This document shows, in pieces, positions 45,430-58,600 of a DNA stretch of 64,000 nt. A program made the translations under genes and the position numbers. The DNA is from Cloeon dipterum (lineage: Eukaryota; Arthropoda; Insecta; Ephemeroptera; Baetidae): contig NC_088787.1 of NCBI RefSeq assembly GCF_949628265.1, forward strand, positions 4,826,501 to 4,890,500, given 5' to 3'. Under the pieces are notes generated by a model. That model ran no database searches. It was given only the letters and a program-made list of their open reading frames with translations, and had not been told where the DNA came from. Numbering within the stretch: the first letter of the stretch is position 1; each line of letters opens with the position of its first letter.

Positions 45430-46674
45430 CGCGATTTCTTCTCTGCGCGCGATGGACCGGGCTGCTGCTGCGACCGTCGCGCACGGCACTCCCAGTCTGA
45501 ATAAATCATCAAGCGTCTGCACTAAAAACGATACTATCGACCATTTGACCTCCAGTTGGCGACTGACCTCCAAAGTGCGTCATTCCGCGTTATCGGCACA
45601 AATTGCGAAACAAGCGGGGCAAAGATTTTTTTCAGCAACATTTTCACTTCTTTGCTAAATTCCTAATTATTTTTGTATTAATTTTTAAATAATGGTAAGT
45701 AATTATATTTTTATAAAAAACATCTATGTTTATGACTTTTGATTATAATTATAAATAATTTATAATTCGAGATACATCACTCGTAGAAATTAAATAAAAA
45801 TTTGATTTTTGTGGTTGTGTAAGTTCTGTTTCGATTTCTATCTCTGCGTGGAGGGAGAAAAGGTCAAGTTCAATAGATCAAGCCAGCCGGATTCGCGTCT
45901 GAGGCCTTTGACCTCTTGTTTTCATTTCGAGTGCACGTGATGCTCATTGCCAGATTATTATTAGCTGCGATAACGTGCTCGGCAAACACTGGATTTTAGA
46001 GCGATTTTCAGTTTTATTTTAAATTAATCTCTTTCTGATATAGTAAAAAAATTAATATATTGCAGTGCTCGCTAAAAGACCAGATCTTTTCTTTTTTTAT
46101 CATGAAGTTCTAAATGCAGAGTTTTGTTCATAATGGCTAATTAATTAATTGGTTTGACTTCAACAATCCATGGCATATTTTTTGGATTTTAGAATTTAGG
46201 ATCCCCTCCTTGAAGGATTCAACTCGTCATGGACCCGGAGAAAATCATTTATTATTTAATGAAACTGCATTCATATATAAAGTAGGTTTCCTACTCGTTC
46301 TAAAATGGATGCGCTGCTTCGATGTTATTTTTGGTTTTCAGGGTGGAAATGAGAAAAGAAAAGCCGTGTTTTGCTTAAATACTAATGGTCAAACTTTATT
46401 GAACTCAGGTTAAAGATATTTATTATATACACACAGAAAGAACTGGCGAGATGCAAGCTGAAAGAGAAAATGATGCGAGGCGAAGAATTAATATTTTTTT
46501 ATCGAATTGAATGAAGGGAGGTGCGAAAGAGGAGAAAGGCGCGCATTCTGTTTTTGTCCAACAACTTTATTTCGGTCTGTGCGGCGGCGGCGACGGCGAA
46601 AAAGCAAATTAACCGGCGGCCGGCGTCGCAACAACGGACGCCGTCCCGAAATCGGGAAAATTCCGACGGCAAAA
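45430..46674. other. Intergenic region and Pcf11 3' UTR
   Basis: Minus-strand AATAAA signals for Pcf11 occur at about 46563-46570 and 46393-46399. The open frame at 46210-46413 has no domain. The remainder shows nothing recognisable. Confidence 0.5.
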
Positions 46675-49600
46675 TCACATGATTGAACACAGCGCCGAGT
46701 CCTCGCGCCCTTTCAGCACCGGCGGCATTTCAGTCAGTTTGCGCCCGCGCAGCCGCGGCTTCAGTTCGAACTCGAGGTCGCGCGGCGGCGCCATCGGCGC
46801 CTCGTCCTCTTCGGCCTCGGGCGTCTCGGCCTCCGGCGCCGCCTCCTCGGGCTGCTTCACCGGCGGCGCTGGCGCCGGCGTCGTGATCGTGATTTTGATC
46901 TTGGCCGCCGGCGGTGCCACGTGCGTCGCCGCGTCGCTCAACTCGACGTTGCCGTCGATCGAGCTCTTCAGCTCGCTCGTCGTCGTGTCCACCGTCGCCT
47001 GCACCAGTGGCGGCGCCACGTCCTCCTCCTCAAAGTCCATCGGCTCGGACTTCACCTTCACCTCCGGCATCGCCGTGGATTCAACTTCTGCCTCCGCTGA
47101 AATTAAATCAAATCATGATACAGAATGGCTTTAAAGGACGTGACAAAGATGAAAAATTATTTCTGCTTTAAAGGTCACGTCAACTTGCCGCCATTTTGGA
47201 ATTTTTAACCCTCAAAAATGGTCTGATTCACACAACAAATGGGAATTTATTTCGGATCCAAGTTTAAAATCGATTAAAAGTTAACAAGACCTTCAGGAAC
47301 TGAAAATATTCAAAGGAGCGTGCTCATTGAACATTTGCTTTCCCTTAAAGGAACAATTAACCTTCCGCCATCTTGAACTTCAGTTAAAACCTAAGCGGAA
47401 CTCGAACTTTAAAAATTAACCAAAAATATGTTTCCGATTTTGATGAGGGGCAGTAAATCAAAGCTTTAAAGAGCTGTGACACTTTGCTAGAGACGCCATC
47501 TTTGGTTATTCCAGCCTATCTCACCTTTGACAGTCTGTTCAGGAACTTCATCTTCCGAGTGTGGCTCGCTTTTGACCTTCACTAGTTGCCCTTTGTCCTC
47601 CTCCGCGTCCTCAACCTTCGCCATCTCCTGTTCCACCTCCATTTTCTCCTCCTCGGGCGCGACTTCAGCTGATTCCGGCTCTTCCACCTTGGCTGGTTCC
47701 TCGGCCTCCTCTTCCTTGCTGGATTCGTTCATGTCTGTGCTCTCAGCCGTGTTATTCAAGCGGTTCTACAGATGAAAAAAAGGTTAATTTCACTCTCGCC
47801 TCTAAATTTCGCGGAAATACCTGAAGGTCTTGGTAACAGTGGGGGTGGTAGACTAGACCTTCGACTCTGACCGCATCCCTGAGGTGCCACTCCTCCTTGT
47901 CCTGCGCGAAGAAGTTTTCAAAGTGCTCGTGGCAGACTTCGCAATGCTCCTCGTTCTCCGTTGCGGCCACGGAAGGCACTTCAACCTCACCCTCCTCGGC
48001 CTTCTCCTCCTCTGCCTGCGTCTCGAACAGGCTTTGAGCTGTTGAAGAGGCGAATGGTTAACGAGATTCAAAACAAAAATTGTTTAAAATTGCAATCTGA
48101 ATTTTCTATCCTTCTAATTAAATGTGGTGCGAAGGGGAGGGAACTCAGGGTAACTCACCTCTCTCCTCCAAATCTTCGATCTCCTCGAACTGTATCCAAT
48201 CGGAGACATCGTAGTACCACTTTCGGCTCTGAGCCTTCTTGGCGCTGTCCTTGTCCCGGCGGTTCTGCCGGAAGTGCCAGTCCAGGTGCTGGCTGTACTT
48301 CAGGGTCTGCTCAGGTGCGAATCGCAGGCCACACGTGCTGCACTGGATGCCGCAGTACAATCCTGCGTATGCACCGGTCTGACGCCTACAGCATCCAAAA
48401 TTTAGTTATAATTCTCAGGGGAGGTAGTTTAGGTTAAAAATCAATCAAGGGGAAGTTCGGTGAGGTCATGGAATTTTCCTCTTACGTTTTGAGGCTTTCG
48501 GGGGCAAAGGTGACTGGTTTGTACTGCTCCTTCTTCTCCACCTCCTCCTTCTTCTTGCCCTCCACCGCATTCGCGCTCTGAATGAAGCCGTGTTCGGTCA
48601 GCTTGGCCATCAGCTCCGCCAGGTCGGCAGGCAGGGCTGGAATGGCGGCCTCCTTGTCCGCCTCCTTGTCCTTGTGCGACTGGTAGCTGTAGCTGCTCGA
48701 CGACGCAATCGGTGCCGACGGTATCAGGTTGGACAGCACGTCCAGGTCTGGAAAGGCAAAATATTGAGGAGGGGAAGTTTTGAAGGTACAAAATGTATAA
48801 AAATAGGTAAAATTGCGAGTTCATGGTCCTCGGCAGATGGCACCACCGCGTCCATGTGGTATACCTCTCTTATAGTGAAATATAAGTGGGCGGGGCCAAC
48901 GATCGGCCAAATTTCCGCGGCACGAACGTAAGGGGAGGGTGAAAAAGGGTTTAAACAAATCCCGACAAAGAAATATCGGCTATTTTTTTTAATAAATTCG
49001 ACTCACGAGGCTTAGTATTGAGTATAGAACGAGTGAGCGGCGTCTTCCTTGGCTCGGAAGTTTTGTCCAGCGGCCCCTTCTTGATGGCGACGCTGGTGCT
49101 GCTCTTGGCGCCGATCATGGGCAGGGCGGGCACGTGGCTCTCCTCCTGCGGCGGCTGAGCGGTCTGCGGCGGGCTGGGAAGCCGGCCGCCCTCCATGTTG
49201 ACGAGGATGACGCGGCCCGGCACGAGACCCGGCGGCAGCGCCGTCAGGCCGATGTAGTGTCGGTGGCCGTGCACCCACACCGGCTGCGGCAGCCCGCCGT
49301 AGTCGAACACGAACGGCTGTCCGTTGATCAGCACCCGCCGCAGGCTGTCCACGAAGCGGATGACGTGCGGGACTCCGCCGATTTGCACCAGCTGATGCGT
49401 CGCGTCCAGGAAGACCGGCACGTGCGCCATGGCGTCGATGCTCATTGTGATCTGCAATTTTGAATATTGAAAATACATAAAAATGGCGGTGCTATGCAAT
49501 CCTTAGAGATGAACAACTTAAAATTGGAGAAGAAATGGGTTAAAAATTATTTTCAAAATGGCGGCTTTGCAAGGTCCTTGAAGATAATTCAAAAATAACG

Positions 49601-52600
49601 GTCCTTTAAGACGCTTGGTTGGTTCCTAAGATTCCAGAAAAAATTCATTGTGAAAAAAACATGAATTTAAAATTATATTTTCCAAGATGGCGTCTGTATC
49701 GGTCCTTTAAAGTTATATAAAACTGCCATTTTGCCACAAATTTAAGCGTCAATTGATTAAAAATTCTAAAATCTCGGACAAAGTGTTTTAATTAAGCTCG
49801 TCTGAAAATCTCACCTTTCCGGCACAGTAGTCGGTGCGTCTGAACTCGCCGATTTTGACCCTGGGCGGCGGCCCGTGCAGCTGCACCCGCATGGGGCGGC
49901 CGTTGAGCTCGATCTGGATGGGAGCGCCGCCGAAGTAGCAGCTGTAGTCGACGCCGTCGATGTTCAACTCCCTGGTCGGCGCGCCCAGCTTGATTCGGTG
50001 CATCGAGCCGCCGATCATCACGTCCTTGGGCGGCGAGCCGATCATCATCGTCACCTTGTAGCCGTTTTCAAACTCGATCGTCCTCTCTTCCGGGAAGAAG
50101 GACACTTCGCGTGGGTCATCATAACTGAAATTGCATTTTAATTTTAAAAATTTTTCTTTTTGACAGAATAAAATAAGATTTGGTACATTTTTGGCTATTT
50201 CAAAGTAATTTTACACGAGTCGGGGAATAAATTATTCTTTTTTTAATCTTAAGAAACGGATTATAGATAGTTAAAACTATATAATTTGTTAAAATCCGGT
50301 TTAAATCACTGGTAATTTAAAAATTATTATTGTAGTTTTCTTTTTTCCAATTATTTTGTTCTAAAGGACTTTGGAATTAAATAACTTATTTGGCACAATT
50401 TGGTAAAATCCAGCTTTCTAGAGAAAAAACCCTATTATTTCATCATTCAAATTAAAATAATGGTTTTAAATTTATCTCACCTTAAAAGAATAAAGGTCTC
50501 GTCTCCGTAGTATCGGACCATTCGGCTGAGGCCGTCAATGACGAGGTCGCGCGGGTAGTTGGCCTTGGCGAGGGCCAGCTCTCGCGGGTCCGGCGGCGGC
50601 AGGTCGGCGCGGTTGGGCGGCGGCCGCGACGTCCCTTGGAACTGCTCGCCGCCGCGGCCCCCTCCGAACTGCTGCTGGCCCCAGAAGCGAGGCGGCGGCG
50701 GATGCCCAAAGTCCGGCGGCCGCGAGTACGGGCGCGGCGGCCCGCCCCGCTGGAACGGCGGCCGGGGGCCGCCCCACATCGAGTCGCCCCAGTTGTTCAT
50801 GTTGTTGTTGTTGTTGTTGTTCCAGCGGCCGCCGCCGCGGTTGAAGCGTCGGTGCGGCTGGTAGTCGCGCCGTTGCGACGGGAACCGCTCGTCCACGTCG
50901 TGGCTCCGACCGTCATCGTCCCCTGCGCACACAAAAATGTTAGTTGTTGAAGGCAAAATTGCGTACAAAAACGAATTTTAATTTCTACGATGAAAAATAA
51001 AATGAAATCTTCTTAATTTGCTAGGAATTCTAAAAACAAACCAATGAAAAAGGACTGCAGGTAAATTTTAAATTATGAAAATTGTACAAAAATCACCAGG
51101 GACTTATTCAAATGGTGTCTTTTATTTTTTCTTTTTTTTTAATTCGATAAAATATTATAATAAGACCTGTTTTTAGCAAATTTAAAACAAAATGTTCAAA
51201 TTTCAGGCATTTTCAGACCGGATTTCAGACAAATTCCTTCGTATATTAACCAAATAAAATTATTTAAATGTTAAAACTAATTCGAATCTGGCTAAATTCT
51301 GTTTTCAAGATGAACAGAGAAATTTCTGGTTGGAAAATAATTCAAAATTGGAATTTAAATTCAGGTTTTTTTATGTTAAAAATAGATTTCAATCGTGAAT
51401 ATAAATAATTTGCGTTTATATCTTGTTTTCCCTGATTCACAATTCAATTTTCTTTTCTTTAGGAAACTAAAAAACGGGGAAAACCTTTATTTTATGGAGT
51501 AAGCGGAAAATTTCCAGAAAATCTTATTATTAGCTCAATTTTTAAACATTTTTACATGGATTTTAGCTCAGGAACGATATTTTGGGCAGATCAGGGCGTT
51601 GCCTGAGCACCCTGATGGCTTCAAAAATGTCAAATTGATCATATTCCGAAAGCTCTCAACTCGGTAGTTCCAAAGGAATGAAAATTTGGCAGATGGAAGC
51701 AATACGGCGTCGTTAAAAAGGCTACAAAAATGCGAATTGAGTCAAATCCATCACGCAAGGGCCACCCTGACGCCAGGAATGACTCTTGAGCTCGTTCCGA
51801 GGATTAAATTCGGTTGATTGAGCAATTTTGATTAATCTGATCTAAAAAAAATACCCTTTTTCATTACAAAAGTGTTGAAAATTAATTATACTCAAGCACT
51901 GCTGAGAGAAATGACAAGGAATGTGGTAACAGTAGACTCTGTTCAATTTTCAGGTGAGATTAGTACCAAGAAAATAAACAAAAAACATGTTTCTGATCGA
52001 TTAAACAGACAACAACAAAAATTTGAGCAGCCCGGAGCTTATGGAAAACCCTTCACCTTGTCAGAGAATATAAAATAAATAAAAAAGAATTGTTACTTCT
52101 CCTGGGTCGTCTGTCAGTGCCTTCTCTGGCGTTTTGGTCCTCAGGACTGGCCTTTCCAGAATCTTCAGGGGCGAAATTAACCAAAATTAATGCAAACCAA
52201 GGAAAAAGAAATAAAGAGGCGAGAAATGGGTCCAAGGGACGACACTTACCTCTCGAGTCTTCGTCCTGCCAGGGGGAGCCGCCCCCCTGCCAATTCTCCT
52301 GCTCGTCTCTGCGCTGCGCCTCGCGCAACTTGCTCGCCTCGTTTAACTGCACCACCTGTGGCCAAATCATAATAATAATTTCAATTCTTGATAATTATTG
52401 AATAAATTAAATACTTTACCTGTCTGAGCAGGGCTTTGTACTCGGTCATGTTGAGGGTGCCGTTGTTGAGTTGCTCGTCGGCCTGCGCTATCATCAGATT
52501 TATTTTCTCGCTGTTGTCCTGCGCGTCGTCGGCTGGCTCGGCTAACAGGGCCCGCAGGTCCACGTCCTCGGAGGAGCGACGCCGCTCCCTGCCCTCCTCT

Positions 52601-55600
52601 GAACAAAAACGGAAACATGAATAAGAAAAATATGCATTGCCAGCATTCTCGTTCAAATGGCTCGATTCTAAGAATAATAATTGCAATTTTTTTAAGAAGA
52701 ATTTGTTCAATTGCACACGCTTCCAATTCCAACAGACGGTTTTTTTCCTTCGAAATAGTCGAATTTGTAGCAATTTTAAGGAGAACTAAACCAATAGGCA
52801 CAAAAAGAAACGAATAAAGGCTATTTTTTCTGTCTACTATTCATTAGGTCTTAAAAAATGGTAAGAAAAAACGAATTTTGCACGTGAAAACCCGTTTTGA
52901 CTGAAAAACAAAGCCATTCGCGAAGCAAAAAATGCAGTTTTCTTTTATTAGAGTTCAATTAGACTGTTTCAAATGGCTTAAAATCGCATTTTGTGGCCCC
53001 ACAACGATTATGGAAGCTCAGAAAAATATTCAGTTACTATAAATAAATGAATAAAATATTTTGGGACTTATTTTCGAGACAAGCGAGTTTATTTTGAAAA
53101 TTAGCAGGACCAAAAAAGGCTTCTGTTTTGGATAAAGAGCTCTAAAGTTGATGCTCTTTTTATTTCAGGTAATATAATCATTTTTAGGAACCAATTAAAA
53201 TAAAGCTTAAAAAATCGTATTTTTAATTGTAAAAATCTGGACGTTGCTTGAAAGAAAAATCGAAATTTCCAGACAGAACCTAGATTTTAAGCCAGGGCTG
53301 CAAAAATCCCAAATTTTTTTCGATTATAACTAGTTTTTTGCAGGCAATGTTTGCACCACAGTTTTCAATAATTTTCTAATTATCAGCTCATGATCTAGAC
53401 TTGACAAATTGTCAGAGGTAATTTTTGGAGAATTTGAAGCAGCAAATAACGGCAATTTAAAAGACGAACATCTGCACAGTAAAGGAAATTTTGACCACTC
53501 CAACCGCAAATTTTTTATTTTCACAGCGGAAATATCGAACAAATTATTTTTTCGCCAGATATTGATAAAAATTGAGTGGTAAAAATCAGGTGCGAGAAAA
53601 CCAGGTAGTTTAGCAAAGGCCACCCAGTTTTTAGCGGTGTAGTTTGTTGCAAAAAATAAAAATTCCAAGGAAATAGCATTTTTTAAGATTGTAACAATTA
53701 AAATAAGTCCTAAAAAATTACAAAATGTATACGAAAGTTTTTTCCTTAGTCGTAAAAATTAAAATTTTAAACATTTTCCGGGAAAATTCCTTCCTTGATG
53801 TAAATTTTGACGTCCCAGACAAAATTAAGCTTCTGTAAATGCTGAACGCGATTTTTCCAGATTTTTTTATTCCATAACTTTTACATATAAAAAATTAATT
53901 TCGCCCATTCTCAGGGTGCCAAGTGTTCCCACCCGATGAAACCTAATAAAACCCACTATTTTATCCAAGGCTCCAATATTTTCAGTATAAAAAATCGAAT
54001 GAAATGCGCAATACCCAAAAATAGTGTCTTGTGGTTGTTTTTTAACGCAAAAATTAAATAAAATAAATAAATTTTCGAGCATTGAAAAATTGGCAAGCCT
54101 TGGGGTACGAGGAATGAGCTTCTTTGATTTTTTTCAAAAATGCAGTGAATAGCAAATTTGATAAACCCTTAAGACGCAAAAAACCTAACTACCCCTTAAC
54201 AATAAACAATACCCAGGCGTGTCGGGATTTTTGGCGGTTTTTAACACTCACATTTTAGCAAATTAATTTATTTCAAATTTCCCCTGTGAACATCGGAGTG
54301 GCAAAAATTTCCTGTGATGAATTTGTCTTTTCAACTGCATTAATTTCTCCAAAACTTACTCTCTGGCAATTTTTCAAGTCGAGGTCATGAGAAAATAATT
54401 AAAAACTGAGGTACAAACAAACATTGCCTTCAAGAAACAAAAAAACGCTTTTTACCACTGCACTGCAATTTTTTTAATAAGGGTTTATTGCAACCCTGCC
54501 CAGCGCCCATTATTTGATTCGTTTCTCTAGGCAGATTCCAAAATTGTTTTTCAAGCAGTTCTAGCTTTTATCATGGAAGCGAAGAAAAAAAACGTAATTT
54601 CAGATTAAAAGGTGAACATCCTTTTTTTAGCTTCAAAAATATGAATAAGTCTAAAACTGAAAATCCGTCTAAAATTTAGATCCCTTTAACTACGCAAAAG
54701 TTATTTTTAGAGGTCTCAGTCACCAGATTTAAGGCGGCGGCTTAGCCGAATTTTTTGCTTGGCGGCGGCTGGTCATTTAAACAAAGATTGATAGAGCTTA
54801 ACGGCTCCAAGGGCCGCAAGACATTTTTTCTCCTGCACTTTTGAATTTTTAACACCATTTCCCCGGCGGCTGGTGGCTGGCGGCTGGCTGAGACTTCTAT
54901 AAATATTACTAATCATTCAACATACCAGACAATTTGCAGAGGAGCGGTCGTCCGAGCGAGTCGAACTCTCCGGAGCGCCTGCCGCCCGCGGGGGCGGCGG
55001 AGGCGGCGGCTGCGGCGGCGGCGGCAGGGGCGTCGATCTTGGGCATGGCGGGCTGCTGGCTCTGCTGCTGCGGCTCGAGGTCGGACAGCGACACGTCCGA
55101 GCCGTTCTCCCAGTTGCAGTTCTTGAGGGGCGAGCGGTACGAGTCGGGGTTGCTCTCCTTGAAGCGCGCCCAGTCCGGCGCCCGCTTCAGCTCAGAGCGC
55201 GAGCCCGCAATCTGCCGCAGGTCCACGTCCTCGTGGCCGAACAACCTGCCGGACACACTGTCTTCATCTCAATTCACACCTCACACAAAAAGCGACTGCG
55301 TTTGGCCTTATCAGTTAAATTATAATCATAATTATCAACTAAGGATATTCTAAATAATTTTAATTTTTTTGTTAATTTAGTTAAATCACCAGGTTTAATT
55401 TATGTAGAAAATAAATCGTAACATATGACTATTAAAATTTTAATTTCCGAAAGATTTTTTCTCAAATTTAAATGCAAAATTTACTTGGATATTTCGCAAT
55501 TGAGTTTTTTTTGAGCTGGCAAATCATACGATTTTAAATCGTTAAAAATCTTATAGCCAAGCACAAATTTTTAGCTTAACGAATTAATTTTAGTGGAAAT

Positions 55601-58600
55601 TTAAAGTCAGGAAAATAATTTTGATTGGATTTTTCATTAAAAACAGTTTTTTAAGGTGAAAGAAAATATTGTTCTGTTCCTCTTTTAAGTCCTTGTTGAA
55701 AAAAAAGACAGAACTGCTCTATTTTAAGTTTAAAAAGTAATTTACACCTATTTAGACAGTTTCTATTTTCTAAATTTTAGAAATGAAAACGCTGGAATTT
55801 TTTGTACATTTTCAAATAATTCACACATCTTTCAGCATGATTCTTAGAAGTTTTTTTTACAATAGAAAAGTGTTCAAATACCAAAGTTAAAAATTTATTC
55901 GGACAACTCAAACGATTTGTCAGCAAAAATGCTCAATTTAAGGTACAAAAACTGTCAAGCGGGCTCAAAACCAGTTTTATTAAAAATCAAAAAACAATCT
56001 AAAAAATAATAAACCTGTCTTGAATTCACAGTTCTGTTTATAAATATTTTTCCACCAAATTTAACTTGAATTTACCACGATTTTTTATAAACAAATATTT
56101 TAATTTAAAGCGAACGAGATTTTTTTAAAAATTCATTGCGTTATATTCTAATTTTAAACTGTTAGTAGGAAATAAAGTCTAGGTCGATATTAAAATTTAA
56201 AAAAAAAAAACTAAAAAATGATAACCACGACGTTTTTTCTTTTGATTATTTTCAAGGAGTCAGGAAACAAAGATATTCATTTAAAACCAATGAAAAACAA
56301 ATTAACACCGTTTAAAAGTAACAGATTTACATTAAAAATGTGAAAACCAATTTTTTTTTTAATCTTGAAACCTGGCCTGGAAATTATAAAAAAAGAGATA
56401 TTTTATTTTCCGGGCCGATAACCTTTGAAAGAGAAGCTTAATAACTGTGTTAAGACTTTGAAAACCATTCTAAAAATAAAGAACTAGATTTAATTTTTTT
56501 TTTAAATTCTGTTGGGTGCTTTTTTCTGACGAATTTGTAATATTTAAAGGGTTGCTGTGCTGGTTGATTCGAGTCTTGTAGGGTTTTCGAGCTACTTCTA
56601 CTTAAATTAATTTTTACCACTACGTTCTACTAAGATACCAGAGCTTAAATTAATATATGCAAACGAAATTCCGACTCTCGATGCAATAAATTTCAAGAAG
56701 GGTTGGTGCTGAATTCCATGCCAGATCTGGACTGCGAGTTTTACCAAAATGCATTTTCTCTTTACAAAAATAAATCCTCCAGCTTAAAATTATAATATCT
56801 CCTGCAGTTCAAAAAATTATTTTTATTAGTCACCTGCAGGCAAAACGGAAATAAAAATAATAAAAAAGTGTCGATTCGTCCCTGTATTAAATTAAAAGAT
56901 ACATTTTCGTAAGACTGACTGCCCTGAGCGGACAGGAAGCACCTGCCAAAGGGACTCGGAGGCCGCGTCGAGGAATCGGCCTTGCCAAGTCCGATTCCCT
57001 TTTCGGACGCGGCCTCGGAGCTTTTCCCGAGTTGGGCTGAGAAAGAATTGGCACTTACTGGTCCAGCATCTCGGCGTGTTTGCTTCTTTTCGGCGACGAG
57101 GACGCGTCCGGCGAGTTGGGCCGCTTCTTGGCCGCCGGCGGCGACTCGAGCTTCCGCAGGTCGATGTCGAGCTCCATGGCGGCGGCGGCGGCGGCGGCGG
57201 CGGCGCTGGTGGTGGCGGCCGTCGGCTTGTTTTCTGCAAGAAGACAATCAGTGTGAGGAGGCCTACCTTGCTCCCGCGCACCGCTCGCCTCGGCCACCCA
57301 GACTCACTCTCGATAGTCTCGATCCTTGATCGTTTCTCTCTCTCCGTCCGAATTATATATTTTTTTTGGTTTGCTTTTAATTATTGTATTAATTTGCGAT
57401 ACTGATACTCAGGGTTGGGAGTTTAAGACGTAACGTTTCTGGTTTTTCAGGTCGATTTTCTGACCAAAAAAACACGTTCTATGAAATTCAGAAAAAGGGT
57501 CCGTAAATTACTCAAATATACTCTCCAACTCTGTACAGTTTAAATCCTTTTTTACAGCAAAATCACCTGTTTAGTGGTTTAAATACACTTTTCTCTTTGT
57601 TTAAATTTTTTTAGACATTTTATTTCGGGTTCGAGGGCAGTTGCAGCGATTTTGTGTGGCTAGAATTGCATAACTCGTGCTCTTTTGATGGCTAGATGAA
57701 AATCAGACGGCAATGAGACCGTGTTAAATTCCCAACCGTAGTGAGTGACACTTCAGCGAAGGCAAGGAAACCCTTTATAAAAAAATGACGGCTAGTGAAT
57801 GAGCACATGTGGTTTCGAGATCTCTTTTAATTATCACAAGCAGCATCAGCAGTGACATGATGAGACAGATAAGTAGTAAAAGATAGTAGGTAAAATTCAT
57901 CCATAATTCAGTCGTGTTTCATCATCGTACAAGAGCAGACGACAAAAGGAAGAAGTGGTTGTTTCTTATTTTTTATTGTAAATCAGGTCAGCCAAGGACT
58001 AGCATCGAGTGTGTATGGTACACAGGTTGAGCACAATGGTAATAAAATTGACACAGACTCGCGCGTAAAGTGCGACGGAGAACCGGCAACTTACTCTGCT
58101 CGCCGCCTTTGGAGCTGTCGGCGGGCGGCTCGGGGCTCGAGCTCACAGAGCGCGCCCTGCGCTTGTAGTTGCGCAGGTGCACGCTTTTCACCTCCTTGAA
58201 GAGGCCGTCAGCGCCGCTGGCGCTGCCGGCGGCGGCCCCCTTCGAACCAGACTTTTTGCTCTCTTTTTTCGAGCAGCTCTTGCCCGGCGACGACGAAGAC
58301 GACCGGCTGCTGCTGCTCTTTGATGATTTTTCAGATTTCTCACTGCCTTTGTCAGACTTTTTCTTGCTGCTGCTCTCCTTCTCCTTTTTCTCCTCGAGCC
58401 GCGCCTTGGCCCGCTCCAGCCGCGGATCCTTGCTCGGCGACAGCGGAGCGGGCGCGGGCAACGGCGCCGACGTGGCCGTTGCGGCCCACTCGGGGGGACG
58501 CGCGGCCGTCATGGTCGCAGGCCGGATCACGGGCCGCGCCGCCACGTTCGGCTTGAGCAGGATTGACTGCGCTCCCAACAGCATCTGAGGAGGAACATAC

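Noticed and set aside
46210..46413. Frame MKDSTRHGPGENHLL
   Set aside because: Lies in the probable Pcf11 3' region on the opposite strand; no recognisable motif.
50559..50950. GC-rich antisense frames over Pcf11 exons (also 46679-47171, 49134-49463, 57076-57405, 62438-62896)
   Set aside because: Opposite-strand shadows of GC-rich, low-complexity Pcf11 exons; no splice sites or domains of their own.
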